Assembly: GCA_038239345.1 (NCBI GenBank)
Contig: JBBSEX010000001.1
Location: forward strand, 372,001 to 436,000
Length of the DNA stretch: 64,000 nucleotides
Reading direction: 5' to 3'
DNA from: JBBSEX01 sp038239345
GTDB lineage: Bacteria; Acidobacteriota; Terriglobia; Bryobacterales; Bryobacteraceae
Position numbers and translations under genes: made by a program. Positions 42,396 to 50,478 of the stretch are shown one piece after another (position 1 is the stretch's first letter; each line of letters opens with the position of its first letter). Under the pieces are notes generated by a model that was given only the letters and a program-made list of their open reading frames with translations, searched no databases and was not told the DNA's origin.

Positions 42396-42502
42396 GAGTA
42401 GATTTATTGTATGCGAGGTTGCGGGCGGCCGGTTGCCGGATGTGGGTGTCACAACCCACATGTTTACGTCTGTTAGAATGATGGCTGCTAGGAGGATACT
42501 GC

Positions 42503-43015
42503 ATGGGTCCCGTGGGCGTGCCGGAAATGGTGATCATTTTCATCGTCGCCCTGGTTCTGTTTGGCCCTAAGAAGCTGCCGGAACTAGGCCGTACAATCGG
42601 AAAGGCGATTACGGAATTTCGACGTGCTTCAAACGAACTGAAGTCTACGTTTGAACGCGAAATGCAAACTCTCGAGCGGGAAAATTCGGATTTTAGGGAA
42701 GTGGCGAAAAGTTTTACGGGGGAGATTCAGTCCAGTTACGACTCCACCCACCATGACGCCGCCTACCATGACTACGGGGCGTACAACTCCGAGTCTCATG
42801 ATTCCACCGCAACACACACTTCCACTGTAGGCGTATCCGCACCTTCGGACGCCGAATCGCAGCTTGTTGAAACTCCGTCGACTGGGGCCATGAAGGAATT
42901 GGCGCCGGCGACGAACGGAACTGTTCCGAGAACTCCTGGGACCGAGTTGGCAACCGCCAGTTCGCGACCGGCGGGACATTTCGGCGAACCGGAACTTTCA
43001 GCGGGCGCGGACTAA
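42503..43015 (+). CDS. tatA: Sec-independent translocase subunit TatA/TatB
   Basis: 170 residues; the membrane helix (VPEMVIIFIVALVLFGPKKL) plus the FGPKKLPELGRTIGKAI motif and amphipathic helix of TatA/B occupy the first 60. A long low-complexity acidic/serine/threonine tail follows (for example SYDSTHHDAAYHDYG, SHDSTATHTS), making it almost twice the E. coli TatA length (89). Whether it acts as TatA or TatB cannot be told. Fifteen bases separate it from tatC. Confidence 0.86.
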   Translation: MGPVGVPEMVIIFIVALVLFGPKKLPELGRTIGKAITEFRRASNELKSTFEREMQTLERENSDFREVAKSFTGEIQSSYDSTHHDAAYHDYGAYNSESHDSTATHTSTVGVSAPSDAESQLVETPSTGAMKELAPATNGTVPRTPGTELATASSRPAGHFGEPELSAGAD

Positions 43016-43029
43016 TAGCTAACTAAAAA

Positions 43030-44157
43030 ATGGCAGACGATCCAAAGGGCCCGCCCGGGTCCACGGGCGAAGAACCGTCATCGGAACAGGCGCATGGACC
43101 GGCTTCTTACGACCCCTCGGGCACATCGGTACAAGGCCGTTACGACGAGCCGTATGCTTACAATCCTGAGGTAGTTACAGAGAAGGCCGTTACCGTTGCG
43201 CCTGTCGTGAAAACGTTACAGGGCCCGGTGAAACCGCCGCCTCCCCCTCCGCCGCCGGACGATCCCGCCGATGCGGAAGAAGATGGCATGCTTCGCATGT
43301 CGTTCCTCGACCATTTAGACGAATTGCGGCGGCGGATCATTTTCATCCTTTATGGTCTGGGAGTGGCGTTCATTTCCTGCGTCTACTTCTCCGACAAGCT
43401 GTGGCTGATCGCCAGTGAACCGGCCACCAGCGCCTTGCGAAACCTCGGCGTAAATCCCCCGAAGTTGGCGGCACTAACTCCGATGGAAAGCTTCTCCACC
43501 ATCTGGGTAAAGTTGCCACTGCTGACATCGCTGTTTGTGGTATCACCTTGGGTTTTATATCAGGTCTGGGCTTTCATCTCTCCCGGCTTGTATAAAAAAG
43601 AGCGTCGTTGGGCTGCTCCGTTCGTGATCGTCTCGGCCGGCCTTTTCATTAGCGGGGGAATGTTCGCCTACTTCGTAGCCTTCCGCTATGGAATCGAATT
43701 CTTATTGGGGATCGGGCGCGATATCAACGTAACGCCCGTCATCTCTATTAGTGAATATTTTGATTTGTTCGTGAACGTGACACTCGGCATCGGCCTTGTT
43801 TTCGAGTTGCCGATGATCATCTTCTTCCTCACTTTGCTGCGCTTGGCTTCGCCGAAATTCCTGCTGGAACACTCGCGCTACGCCATTCTGGCCATTGTGA
43901 TCCTCGCCGCGATTATCACGCCGACCCCGGATATCTTCAACCTGATGCTGTTCGCGGTGCCGATGTGCCTGCTGTTCTTCATCGGAGTATTCGCCAGCTA
44001 TGTCCTGGTTTTAAGGCGCGAAAAACTGCCCTTCCCGTGGAAGGCCTTCGCTTTGACAATGCTTGTAATAGTCGCTCTCGCGGTTGGTTGTGTGGTTGTC
44101 GCGATTCGCTATTACCATTACCACTTACTAACTTACTGGCCGTTTATAAGCCGCTAA
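43030..44157 (+). CDS. tatC: Sec-independent translocase TatC, with proline-rich N-terminal extension
   Basis: 375 residues against about 258 in E. coli. Residues 1-92 are hydrophilic and low-complexity, with eight prolines in a row (about 69-76). The TatC core begins at MSFLDHLDELRRRIIFILYG and has six helices; FELPMIIFFLTLLRLASP and TPTPDIFNLMLFAVPM are family landmarks. It recognises twin-arginine signals, which include a candidate in the M24 peptidase at 50479. Confidence 0.9.
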   Translation: MADDPKGPPGSTGEEPSSEQAHGPASYDPSGTSVQGRYDEPYAYNPEVVTEKAVTVAPVVKTLQGPVKPPPPPPPPDDPADAEEDGMLRMSFLDHLDELRRRIIFILYGLGVAFISCVYFSDKLWLIASEPATSALRNLGVNPPKLAALTPMESFSTIWVKLPLLTSLFVVSPWVLYQVWAFISPGLYKKERRWAAPFVIVSAGLFISGGMFAYFVAFRYGIEFLLGIGRDINVTPVISISEYFDLFVNVTLGIGLVFELPMIIFFLTLLRLASPKFLLEHSRYAILAIVILAAIITPTPDIFNLMLFAVPMCLLFFIGVFASYVLVLRREKLPFPWKAFALTMLVIVALAVGCVVVAIRYYHYHLLTYWPFISR

Positions 44158-44411
44158 GTTACTCGCGGCCCGGATGAAAGTTATTCGGGCCACGAGATCT
44201 AAGGACGTCCAGTTATTCAGGGAACTGGACGAGGTCCGCCCTTCGCTTCATGACCGGGCTTATAGATGAGCGCGGCGGAAAGCAAAGTGGCCGGATGAGG
44301 TTCCTCGACTTTTCAGCCTAATCCGCACGTCCTGAGATGCTAATCCTGTTCGCTAGTTTGTAACTTAGTTATTTGGAATACGAGTAAGCTGTCGACTAAT
44401 GAGAATAGGCG
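44158..44411. promoter_or_regulatory. tatC 3' flank with two stable hairpins
   Basis: Hairpin A: GGCCCG (44167-44172) with CGGGCC (44186-44191). Hairpin B: CGTCCAGTT (44206-44214) with AACTGGACG (44223-44231), a perfect nine-pair stem with an eight-base loop. Both loops or arms include AGTTATTC. Neither has a following T-run; termination of tatC or mRNA 3' end protection is possible. The rest of the 473-base gap has no large gene. Confidence 0.45.
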
Positions 44412-44567
44412 ATGACCAACCTCATTCAATCACTACAGTATTGTAAAACCAGGGATTTAACGAACAGGAAGGTCTGCGAGGCAGTCTTCAAGGGTCGAGA
44501 TTTTGAAATCAATGGGAAAGGACTTCATCAATGTTCTGCCTCCTTTGCTCAATTTGGGACTTTCTGA
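44412..44567 (+). CDS. Possible 51-residue small protein
   Basis: An open frame beginning MTNLIQSLQYCKTRDL and ending AQFGTF, in the gap between tatC and argR. The stretch looks AT-richer than its neighbours. The only ribosome-site-like bases (AATAGGCG) are too close to the ATG. No family recognised; it may be a chance or decayed frame. Confidence 0.25.
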   Translation: MTNLIQSLQYCKTRDLTNRKVCEAVFKGRDFEINGKGLHQCSASFAQFGTF

Positions 44568-44630
44568 ATGTAACATGATACGCGGCATAGGACAAGAGAA
44601 AATTTGGTTAAGCGGAATTAAGCTCAGCGA

Positions 44631-45065
44631 CTAACTACGCAACATTTCCATAAAGCGTTCGCTTAGCGCAACCGCACTGTCGTTGTCGGGTGCGATCACC
44701 AATACCGTATCATCGCCTGCCACAGTCCCGACTACATCCGGCCATTGTTCGTTATCAAGAGCGACCGCCAGCGAACTGGCGTGCGCCGGTGATGTCCGCA
44801 ACACAACCAGATTCTGAGCCACGCGAACGTCCCATAAAAATTCGCCCGCCACCGATGCGAACTGCGGACGGCCAGGCTCAGTATCAACTTGCCGATAACC
44901 CTCAGCCGTCTTCAGTAGGCCCAAATCGCGAATATCACGCGACAGGGTTACCTGGGTCGCGGGAATGCCCAAGCCGCGAAGCGCCACGGCAAGGTCCTCT
45001 TGGGTGAAGATCTCCTTGCCCCGGATCAGCTTCAGGATTTGCCCCTGTCGATAGCTCTTGTTCAT
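44631..45065 (-). CDS. argR: Arginine repressor
   Basis: 144 residues. N-terminal winged helix-turn-helix (1-70: ILKLIRGKEIFTQEDLAVAL, ATQVTLSRDIRDLGLLK), and C-terminal oligomerisation and arginine-binding domain with TVAGDDTVLVIAPDN. It binds ARG boxes with arginine as co-repressor. It ends the arg operon and its ATG overlaps the argH stop (ATGA); two ARG boxes lie in the operon promoter at 49292-49329, so it probably regulates its own synthesis. Confidence 0.93.
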   Translation of the reverse strand: MNKSYRQGQILKLIRGKEIFTQEDLAVALRGLGIPATQVTLSRDIRDLGLLKTAEGYRQVDTEPGRPQFASVAGEFLWDVRVAQNLVVLRTSPAHASSLAVALDNEQWPDVVGTVAGDDTVLVIAPDNDSAVALSERFMEMLRS

Positions 45066-46444
45066 GATCGTAAGCGCTGCAGGCGTTCCTCGGCCTCATC
45101 GAGCGCTAGCGCTACGGCGCGCGGGCCGGTGCCCCCGGCAATCTCGCGTGACTTCATGCCTTCCGGCGGCGAGAGTAAAGCTGCCATCGCCGAAGTAAAC
45201 TCAGGCGCGAAGGCGGCCAGATCCGCCGCCGTCCAATCGGCTGGCTTCTTGCCGGCGCGCACGCTGGACAATACCAAACGCCCTACAATCTGATGGGCCT
45301 GATGGAACGGCGTGCCGTTGCGAGCCAGCGCTTCGGCCAGATCGGTGGCCACCACCCAACTCTCTTCCGCCGCCGCTGCTGGACGATCGACGTTCAGCTT
45401 CGCCCCATCCACCACGGAACGCGCCATCTCAATCGACCCAGTCAACTGATCCGCTGCATCGAACAGCGGCTCCTTGTCTTCCTGCATATCCCGGTTGTAA
45501 GTCATCGGCAAACCCTTCATCGTGACAAACAAGGAATTGTAACTGCCGAAAACACGCCCCGACTTACCGCGGATCAACTCGAGTGAGTCGGGATTCTTCT
45601 TTTGGGGCATCAAACTGGAACCGCTGGTAACATCATCACCCAGTTCCAGCCAGGCAAACTCTTCGCTGGAATAAAGGATCCAATCCTCGGCGAGCCGGCT
45701 CAGGTGCAGCATCGTGACCGATGCGGCGTGAAGGAAATCGAGCGCGAAGTCACGGTCGGCGGACACATCCATGCTGTTGCGCGTGATCGACGCGAAACCC
45801 AAATCGCGGGCCATGCCGTCGCGATCGAACGGGAAACCGCTTCCCGCAAGTGCACCCGAACCGAGCGGAAAGACATTCACCCTGGCCCGAGTCTGTTGTA
45901 GGCGCTCGTAATCGCGGGCGAACATTTCAAAGTAAGCGAGTAAGTAGTGCGGCCACAATACCGCTTGCGCCCGCCGCATATGCGTGTAACCGGGAATCAC
46001 GGCATCGGGATATTGCCGGGCCATTTTCAACAGCGCGGCGAGCAACGTCCCCAGATGCGTCAGGATGCGATCGATTTCTTCGCGCAGCCAAAGGCGAACG
46101 TCTAACGATACTTGTTCATTACGGCTGCGTCCGGTGTGAATCTTATCGGCTAGACCGGCCACCTTTTCTTTCAGCTTGCGGATCACCAATGTGTGAACGT
46201 CTTCATCGGTGGCATCTTCGTAAAAGGTTTGTGACTTCGCATCCTCGCGAATCGCCTCAAAGGCCGCGCACAACTGGTCGCACTCTTCCACCGTCAAAAT
46301 TCCCACGCCCCGCAGGCCACGGGCAAATGCCTGTGACCCGCGCGCATCCACATCCACCAGCCGCTTATCGAAATGCAGCGAGCCGGAAAAGCTCTCGAAG
46401 ATTGCGGACGGTCCTGATTCGAACCGTCCTCCCCAAAGTTTCAT
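45062..46444 (-). CDS. argH: Argininosuccinate lyase
   Basis: Splits argininosuccinate to arginine and fumarate. 460 residues of the fumarase/aspartase superfamily, with LWGGRFESGPSAIFESFSGS at the start, HTGRSRNEQVSLDVR, and the signature GSSLMPQKKNPDSLELIRGK with the catalytic serine loop. Three bases after the argG stop; overlaps argR. Confidence 0.95.
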   Translation of the reverse strand: MKLWGGRFESGPSAIFESFSGSLHFDKRLVDVDARGSQAFARGLRGVGILTVEECDQLCAAFEAIREDAKSQTFYEDATDEDVHTLVIRKLKEKVAGLADKIHTGRSRNEQVSLDVRLWLREEIDRILTHLGTLLAALLKMARQYPDAVIPGYTHMRRAQAVLWPHYLLAYFEMFARDYERLQQTRARVNVFPLGSGALAGSGFPFDRDGMARDLGFASITRNSMDVSADRDFALDFLHAASVTMLHLSRLAEDWILYSSEEFAWLELGDDVTSGSSLMPQKKNPDSLELIRGKSGRVFGSYNSLFVTMKGLPMTYNRDMQEDKEPLFDAADQLTGSIEMARSVVDGAKLNVDRPAAAAEESWVVATDLAEALARNGTPFHQAHQIVGRLVLSSVRAGKKPADWTAADLAAFAPEFTSAMAALLSPPEGMKSREIAGGTGPRAVALALDEAEERLQRLRS

Positions 46445-46447
46445 GGG

Positions 46448-47653
46448 CTACTTTTTCTCCAGCAACGCTCGCATCTTAAGCGGAAGCCCAATCAAGTTGA
46501 TGAAGCCCAGCGCGTCCTTCTGATCGTACTCGGCCCCCATCGTGAAACTGGCGATATGCAACGAGTAGAGCGAATATGGCGATTTACGGCTGACTGGTTC
46601 CAGATTGCCCTTGTACAAGCGCATGGTGATCTCACCCGTGACATTGTTGCTGGTGACATCGAAGAACGCGTCCAGCGCCTCCCGCAACGGCGTGAACCAT
46701 AGGCCGTTATAAACCAATTCCGCGTAATCGAGCGCCAATTTTTGCTTGTAATGTAGTGTGCTCTTGTCCAGTGTCAGCGATTCAAGTTCCCGATGCGCCG
46801 CCATGATGATGGTGCCCCCCGGCGTTTCATAGCAACCGCGCGACTTCATCCCGACGAAGCGATTCTCCACCAGATCGATCCGTCCAATCCCATGTTCGCT
46901 GCCCATCGCGTTCAGCGTCTCAAGCAGCGCTAAACCCGCAAGCTGCTTCCCATCGACGGAAACCGGGGTGCCGTTCTCAAATCCCACGGTCACGTCGAGC
47001 GATTTATCGGGCGCTTCTTTCGGACTCTTGGTCAGCATCCAGATGCCGTCCGAAGGAGGGTTAGCCGGATCTTCCAGCTCACCGCCTTCATGCGAAATAT
47101 GCCAGATGTTTCGATCGCGGCTGTAGATCTTGGTAGTCGATTGGGCGATTGGCACGTTGTGCTTGGCGGCATACTCAATGGCGTCTTCACGGGAAATAAT
47201 ATCCCACTCGCGCCATGGTGCAATCACCGGAAGATGCGGGGCCAGCGCCTTGTAAGTGAGCTCAAACCGAACCTGATCGTTACCCTTCCCGGTGCATCCG
47301 TGAGCCAGTGCATCGCAACCGGTAGCGAGCGCGACTTCCACTTGACGCTTGGCCAGCAATGGACGCGCGATCGACGTTCCCAGGAGATATTTGTGCTCGT
47401 AGATACCGCCGGCGCGAACCATCTTCCACAGATATTCGCTGACAAATTCCTCGCGCATATCTTCCACGTGAACTTCCGAAGCGCCCGTCTTCAGCGCTTT
47501 TTGTTCCAGGCCGGTAAGCTCTTCCCCGCCCTGCCCGATGTCGCCGCACACGGCAACCACCTCGCATCCATAATGTTCTTTCAGCCACGGGATGATGATC
47601 GATGTATCCAAACCGCCCGAATAGGCGAGTGCTACTTTTTTAGGTTTATTCAT
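46448..47653 (-). CDS. argG: Argininosuccinate synthase
   Basis: Joins citrulline and aspartate with ATP. 401 residues with the PP-loop KVALAYSGGLDTSIIIPWL at 6-24, GCTGKGNDQVRFE, and FVGMKSRGCYETPGGTI. Starts seven bases after the msrQ stop. Confidence 0.95.
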   Translation of the reverse strand: MNKPKKVALAYSGGLDTSIIIPWLKEHYGCEVVAVCGDIGQGGEELTGLEQKALKTGASEVHVEDMREEFVSEYLWKMVRAGGIYEHKYLLGTSIARPLLAKRQVEVALATGCDALAHGCTGKGNDQVRFELTYKALAPHLPVIAPWREWDIISREDAIEYAAKHNVPIAQSTTKIYSRDRNIWHISHEGGELEDPANPPSDGIWMLTKSPKEAPDKSLDVTVGFENGTPVSVDGKQLAGLALLETLNAMGSEHGIGRIDLVENRFVGMKSRGCYETPGGTIIMAAHRELESLTLDKSTLHYKQKLALDYAELVYNGLWFTPLREALDAFFDVTSNNVTGEITMRLYKGNLEPVSRKSPYSLYSLHIASFTMGAEYDQKDALGFINLIGLPLKMRALLEKK

Positions 47654-47660
47654 AATAGTT

Positions 47661-48308
47661 TCAAATTACCTCTGCCGCGGCTTCGACAAGGTTGCGGCGT
47701 CGAAGGCGAGCCAGGATCACCCATAATATCCGCGCCAGAAACGACATCAGCAAGATCGCCGCGTAATCTACTGGACCGGCGACAATCGTCTTCGCCTGCC
47801 ACAAATAATGGATAACCGCTAGCACGGCGCTTACATAAATCAGGCGATGCAACAGGGTCCAACGCCGGCCGCCCATCCAGCGAATTGCCCGGTCGAAGGA
47901 AGTAAGAGCCAGCGGCACCATCAGCAATAGAGCCGTAAATCCGGCGATAAAAAAGCGCCGGTAGGTTAGATCTTCGGTGATCACTTGACGGCTCCACTGG
48001 GCATCGATGGCGAAGTAATGCCAGCCGTGGATGCAGCCGTAAAAGAACGTGAACAGTCCCAGCATGCGGCGGATTCGAAGCAGTCCGCCCATCGCCGGCA
48101 AACGCCGTAGCGGCGTAACCGCAAGCGTCAACATTAGAAATCGCAGTGTCCACAGTCCAAGAAAACGCGACACGAACTCGATCGAATTAATCCCCAGATC
48201 GTTGCGCTGCCACTTCCGAATCAGATAGAGCAGCGGAAGCAGGCTGAGGCCAAAGACGAGCCTTGGATACCACGGGCTCTTCCAGAACCGGGTGAGGATT
48301 CGGCGCAA
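47661..48308 (-). CDS. msrQ: Haem-binding ferric-reductase-like membrane protein MsrQ/YedZ
   Basis: 215 residues with about six hydrophobic helices and the conserved histidines HGWHYF and LHRLIYVSAVLAVIHYLW, which bind haem b in the YedZ/MsrQ family. In other bacteria MsrQ passes electrons to the periplasmic MsrP, which repairs oxidised methionine residues. No msrP is in the window. It lies between argF (32 bases upstream) and argG (seven bases downstream), so it is probably transcribed with the arginine genes. Confidence 0.87.
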   Translation of the reverse strand: MRRILTRFWKSPWYPRLVFGLSLLPLLYLIRKWQRNDLGINSIEFVSRFLGLWTLRFLMLTLAVTPLRRLPAMGGLLRIRRMLGLFTFFYGCIHGWHYFAIDAQWSRQVITEDLTYRRFFIAGFTALLLMVPLALTSFDRAIRWMGGRRWTLLHRLIYVSAVLAVIHYLWQAKTIVAGPVDYAAILLMSFLARILWVILARLRRRNLVEAAAEVI

Positions 48309-48340
48309 GTTCTAGCTTGGCAGAATTCGCCGATGCATGG

Positions 48341-49282
48341 CTAAAGCACCATCATCAGCAGCGCTTTCTGGGCGTGCAGGCGATTCTCAGCCTGATCGAA
48401 AATGATGGATTGGGGCGATTCCATCACGGCATCGGTTGTCTCCTGATTGCGCTTTGCCGGCAAGCAATGCAGAAAGACCGCTTCGGGCCTGGCAGCGGCC
48501 ATCAGCGCTTCGTTTACCTGATAGGGACGGAAGATCGCACGGCGTTCGATGGCTTCCGACTCCTGCCCCATGCTGGCCCAAACATCCGTATAAACAATGT
48601 GCGCGCCTTGCACCGCTTCCTGCGGCGAGCGCGTGATCTGCACCTTCGTACCGCTATGAACTGCCAGCGAATTCGCTTCTTCCACAATCGCTGCCTTTGG
48701 TTCATAACCCGCGGGATGGGCCAACGCGAAATCCAAACCAAGCCTTGCGCAATTCAACATCAGCGAGTGCGCGACATTGTTGCCATCACCGATGAAGGCC
48801 AACTTCAAACCCGCAAGATGTCCGAAATGTTCCTGAATAGTCTGCAGGTCGGCCAGAATTTGGCACGGATGATACAGGTCGCTCAGAGCGTTGATCACCG
48901 GCACGCTGGACCACTTCGCCAACTCATCAATCGTGTGCTGGGTGAATGTGCGAGCGACGATGCCGTTCGTCCAGCGGTCCAGATTACGGGCCACATCCTT
49001 AATAGGTTCCCGCTCGCCGATTAGCCCGGAATTTAGAACTGAATCGCCACCAAGTTGTTTGATGGCGAGCTCAAACGTCATGCGCGTGCGAAGGGATGGC
49101 TTTTCGAATAGCAAGCTCAAGTAGCGGCCTTGCAGAGCCTGCGCATAGCGCGATGGAGTTCGCTTCACTTTACCGGCGAGTTCGAGCAAGTACAATACTT
49201 CATCGCGAGAGATATCGAGATCCCTCGTAACATCGCTGGCGGCGATCTTCCAGTTGGCGCTAGTGGTAGCGGACAAAGCCAT
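48341..49282 (-). CDS. argF: Ornithine carbamoyltransferase
   Basis: Makes citrulline from ornithine and carbamoyl phosphate. 313 residues. The carbamoyl-phosphate loop is FEKPSLRTRMTFE, HTIDELAKW is near the middle, and HCLPAKRNQE carries the ornithine-side residues. The start at 49282 has GGAGG four bases upstream; an ATG one codon earlier is too close to it. First gene of the arg operon, immediately downstream of the ARG-box promoter. Confidence 0.94.
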   Translation of the reverse strand: MALSATTSANWKIAASDVTRDLDISRDEVLYLLELAGKVKRTPSRYAQALQGRYLSLLFEKPSLRTRMTFELAIKQLGGDSVLNSGLIGEREPIKDVARNLDRWTNGIVARTFTQHTIDELAKWSSVPVINALSDLYHPCQILADLQTIQEHFGHLAGLKLAFIGDGNNVAHSLMLNCARLGLDFALAHPAGYEPKAAIVEEANSLAVHSGTKVQITRSPQEAVQGAHIVYTDVWASMGQESEAIERRAIFRPYQVNEALMAAARPEAVFLHCLPAKRNQETTDAVMESPQSIIFDQAENRLHAQKALLMMVL

Positions 49283-49291
49283 CATTCCTCC

Positions 49292-49329
49292 GCTGAATGA
49301 TTATTCAGACAAATGAATAATAATACAAT
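49292..49329. promoter_or_regulatory. Pair of ARG boxes (ArgR operator)
   Basis: Box 1, 49292-49309, contains TGAATGATTATTCA (49294-49307), with perfect arms TGAAT and ATTCA. Box 2, 49312-49329, contains TGAATAATAATACA (49314-49327), one mismatch in the second arm. The two 18-bp boxes are separated by two bases, as seen for paired ARG boxes in other bacteria (usually 2-3). The pair sits 10-47 bases upstream of the argF start. Together with argR at the end of the operon this indicates arginine-dependent autoregulation. Confidence 0.85.
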
Positions 49330-49345
49330 TTTCAATTGGATGCAA
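49317..49345 (-). promoter_or_regulatory. Sigma-70 promoter of the arg operon
   Basis: On the minus strand -35 TTGCAT (49340-49345), 17-base spacer and -10 TATTAT (49317-49322). The -10 overlaps ARG box 2, so ArgR binding would block RNA polymerase. Confidence 0.75.
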
Positions 49346-49382
49346 CCGCTGTGGGGTCCCTGAATATGGATACGCCTGACCA

Positions 49383-49994
49383 TCACGATGATGACGGATG
49401 CCGCAGAGCGCGGATGACACCTTTTCCGTCGATGAGATAGAGCCTATCTTCGGAAACTTCGGGAAGGGCGAATCCGCCCGTGGGTTCATTGTCCGGCAGT
49501 GTATGCAGACATTCTCCTGTTTCCGGATTCAGGATGTCGATCGCTCTGATACCGGAGGCATAAAGCAATCCCGTGATGGGACTGAATCTGACGGACATGG
49601 CGTACCGCGAGCAAGGGATTTTGCGAATCAGACGAGTGCCCTCAAACATAAACAGTGTTTCCGATTTGGAGCGGCGTGGCATCTTAGTTGCCATCTCCGC
49701 CCCGGATGGCGCTCGGAAAAGCAGGACATGCGATGGCATTCCGGCGGCGAATGCTACGCGAAGCCGGGGCCATTGCGGACTGCCTTGCACCTCTCCGCTG
49801 CGTGGTTCCAAGTAATACAGTGAGTCCGCAGCGACAACGATCTGGTTGTTAACCAGGAACAGATGACTGATGCAGGGTCCGTCGAGCTCGCTTCGCCACA
49901 TGACCTTTCCATCGTCAACTGAGTAGGCGAGCACGACCCCTCCGTTTGTGGCGGTGATCACCAGGCTACCTGCAACGACGGCGGACGCGTTCAC
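49383..49994 (-). pseudogene. Beta-propeller (PQQ-like) protein, 3' part after an in-frame stop
   Basis: Downstream piece of a single gene 49383-50423. It carries propeller repeats such as VLAYSVDDGKVMWRSELDG and YYLEPRSGEVQG, and the frame is the same as in the upstream piece, so only the stop codon TAA at 50115-50117 separates them. Restart at 49994 would give an incomplete propeller. The intact protein would be about 346 residues, related to BamB/PQQ-dependent dehydrogenase propellers. Confidence 0.7.
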
Positions 49995-50114
49995 CGAGGC
50001 TCGCGGTTCAGCCGAGGTTTCGCTCTTCCAAATTGTTTGCCCCGTTTCGACATCCAGGCAATGCAGCCATCCATGACGATCGCCGAGGAACAGGCGAGTT
50101 CCATCGAGAATAGG

Positions 50115-50423
50115 TTAGGAATAGATCGTGTCGCGGTCGGGGCCGTAGGGACAGAATTCCCAAATTCCCGGCCGGGTGACCGTGGAACTGCCGAAGCGGG
50201 GTAGCTCGCAACGCCAGCGGATGGCCCCCGTTGTAGCGTCAAGCGCGTACACGCATCCGGGAGTAAATACCGAGACAAACAGCATGCCGGCGGACAGGCG
50301 GATAGCCGGGAGGTCACTGAACGACGGTATCAGCGCCTGTTTGACACCAGGCAAAGACGTGCTCCACACGGCGAGCTCATCAGTATGAAGCGGCGGGTGA
50401 AGCAGCGTGGGCCGTGCAGTCAT
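50115..50423 (-). pseudogene. Beta-propeller (PQQ-like) protein, 5' part ending at a premature stop
   Basis: Encodes the first 102 residues with two propeller strands (VYALDATTGAIRWRCELPRF). It ends IYS then TAA; the frame continues PILDGTRLFLGDRHGWLHC, which is clearly propeller sequence. TAA for TAC or TAT (tyrosine) would need one base change. No signal peptide is evident. Divergent from the M24 peptidase with a 55-base gap. Confidence 0.7.
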
Positions 50424-50478
50424 CGTTCTTCAGTTAAGCACTCCGCTTGGAGCTTGCGCTTGTTTGTACTATGTACAG

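Noticed and set aside
44412..44567. Toxin or antitoxin encoded by the 51-codon frame
   Set aside because: No partner gene, no known motif and a poor ribosome site; listed only as a possible small protein.
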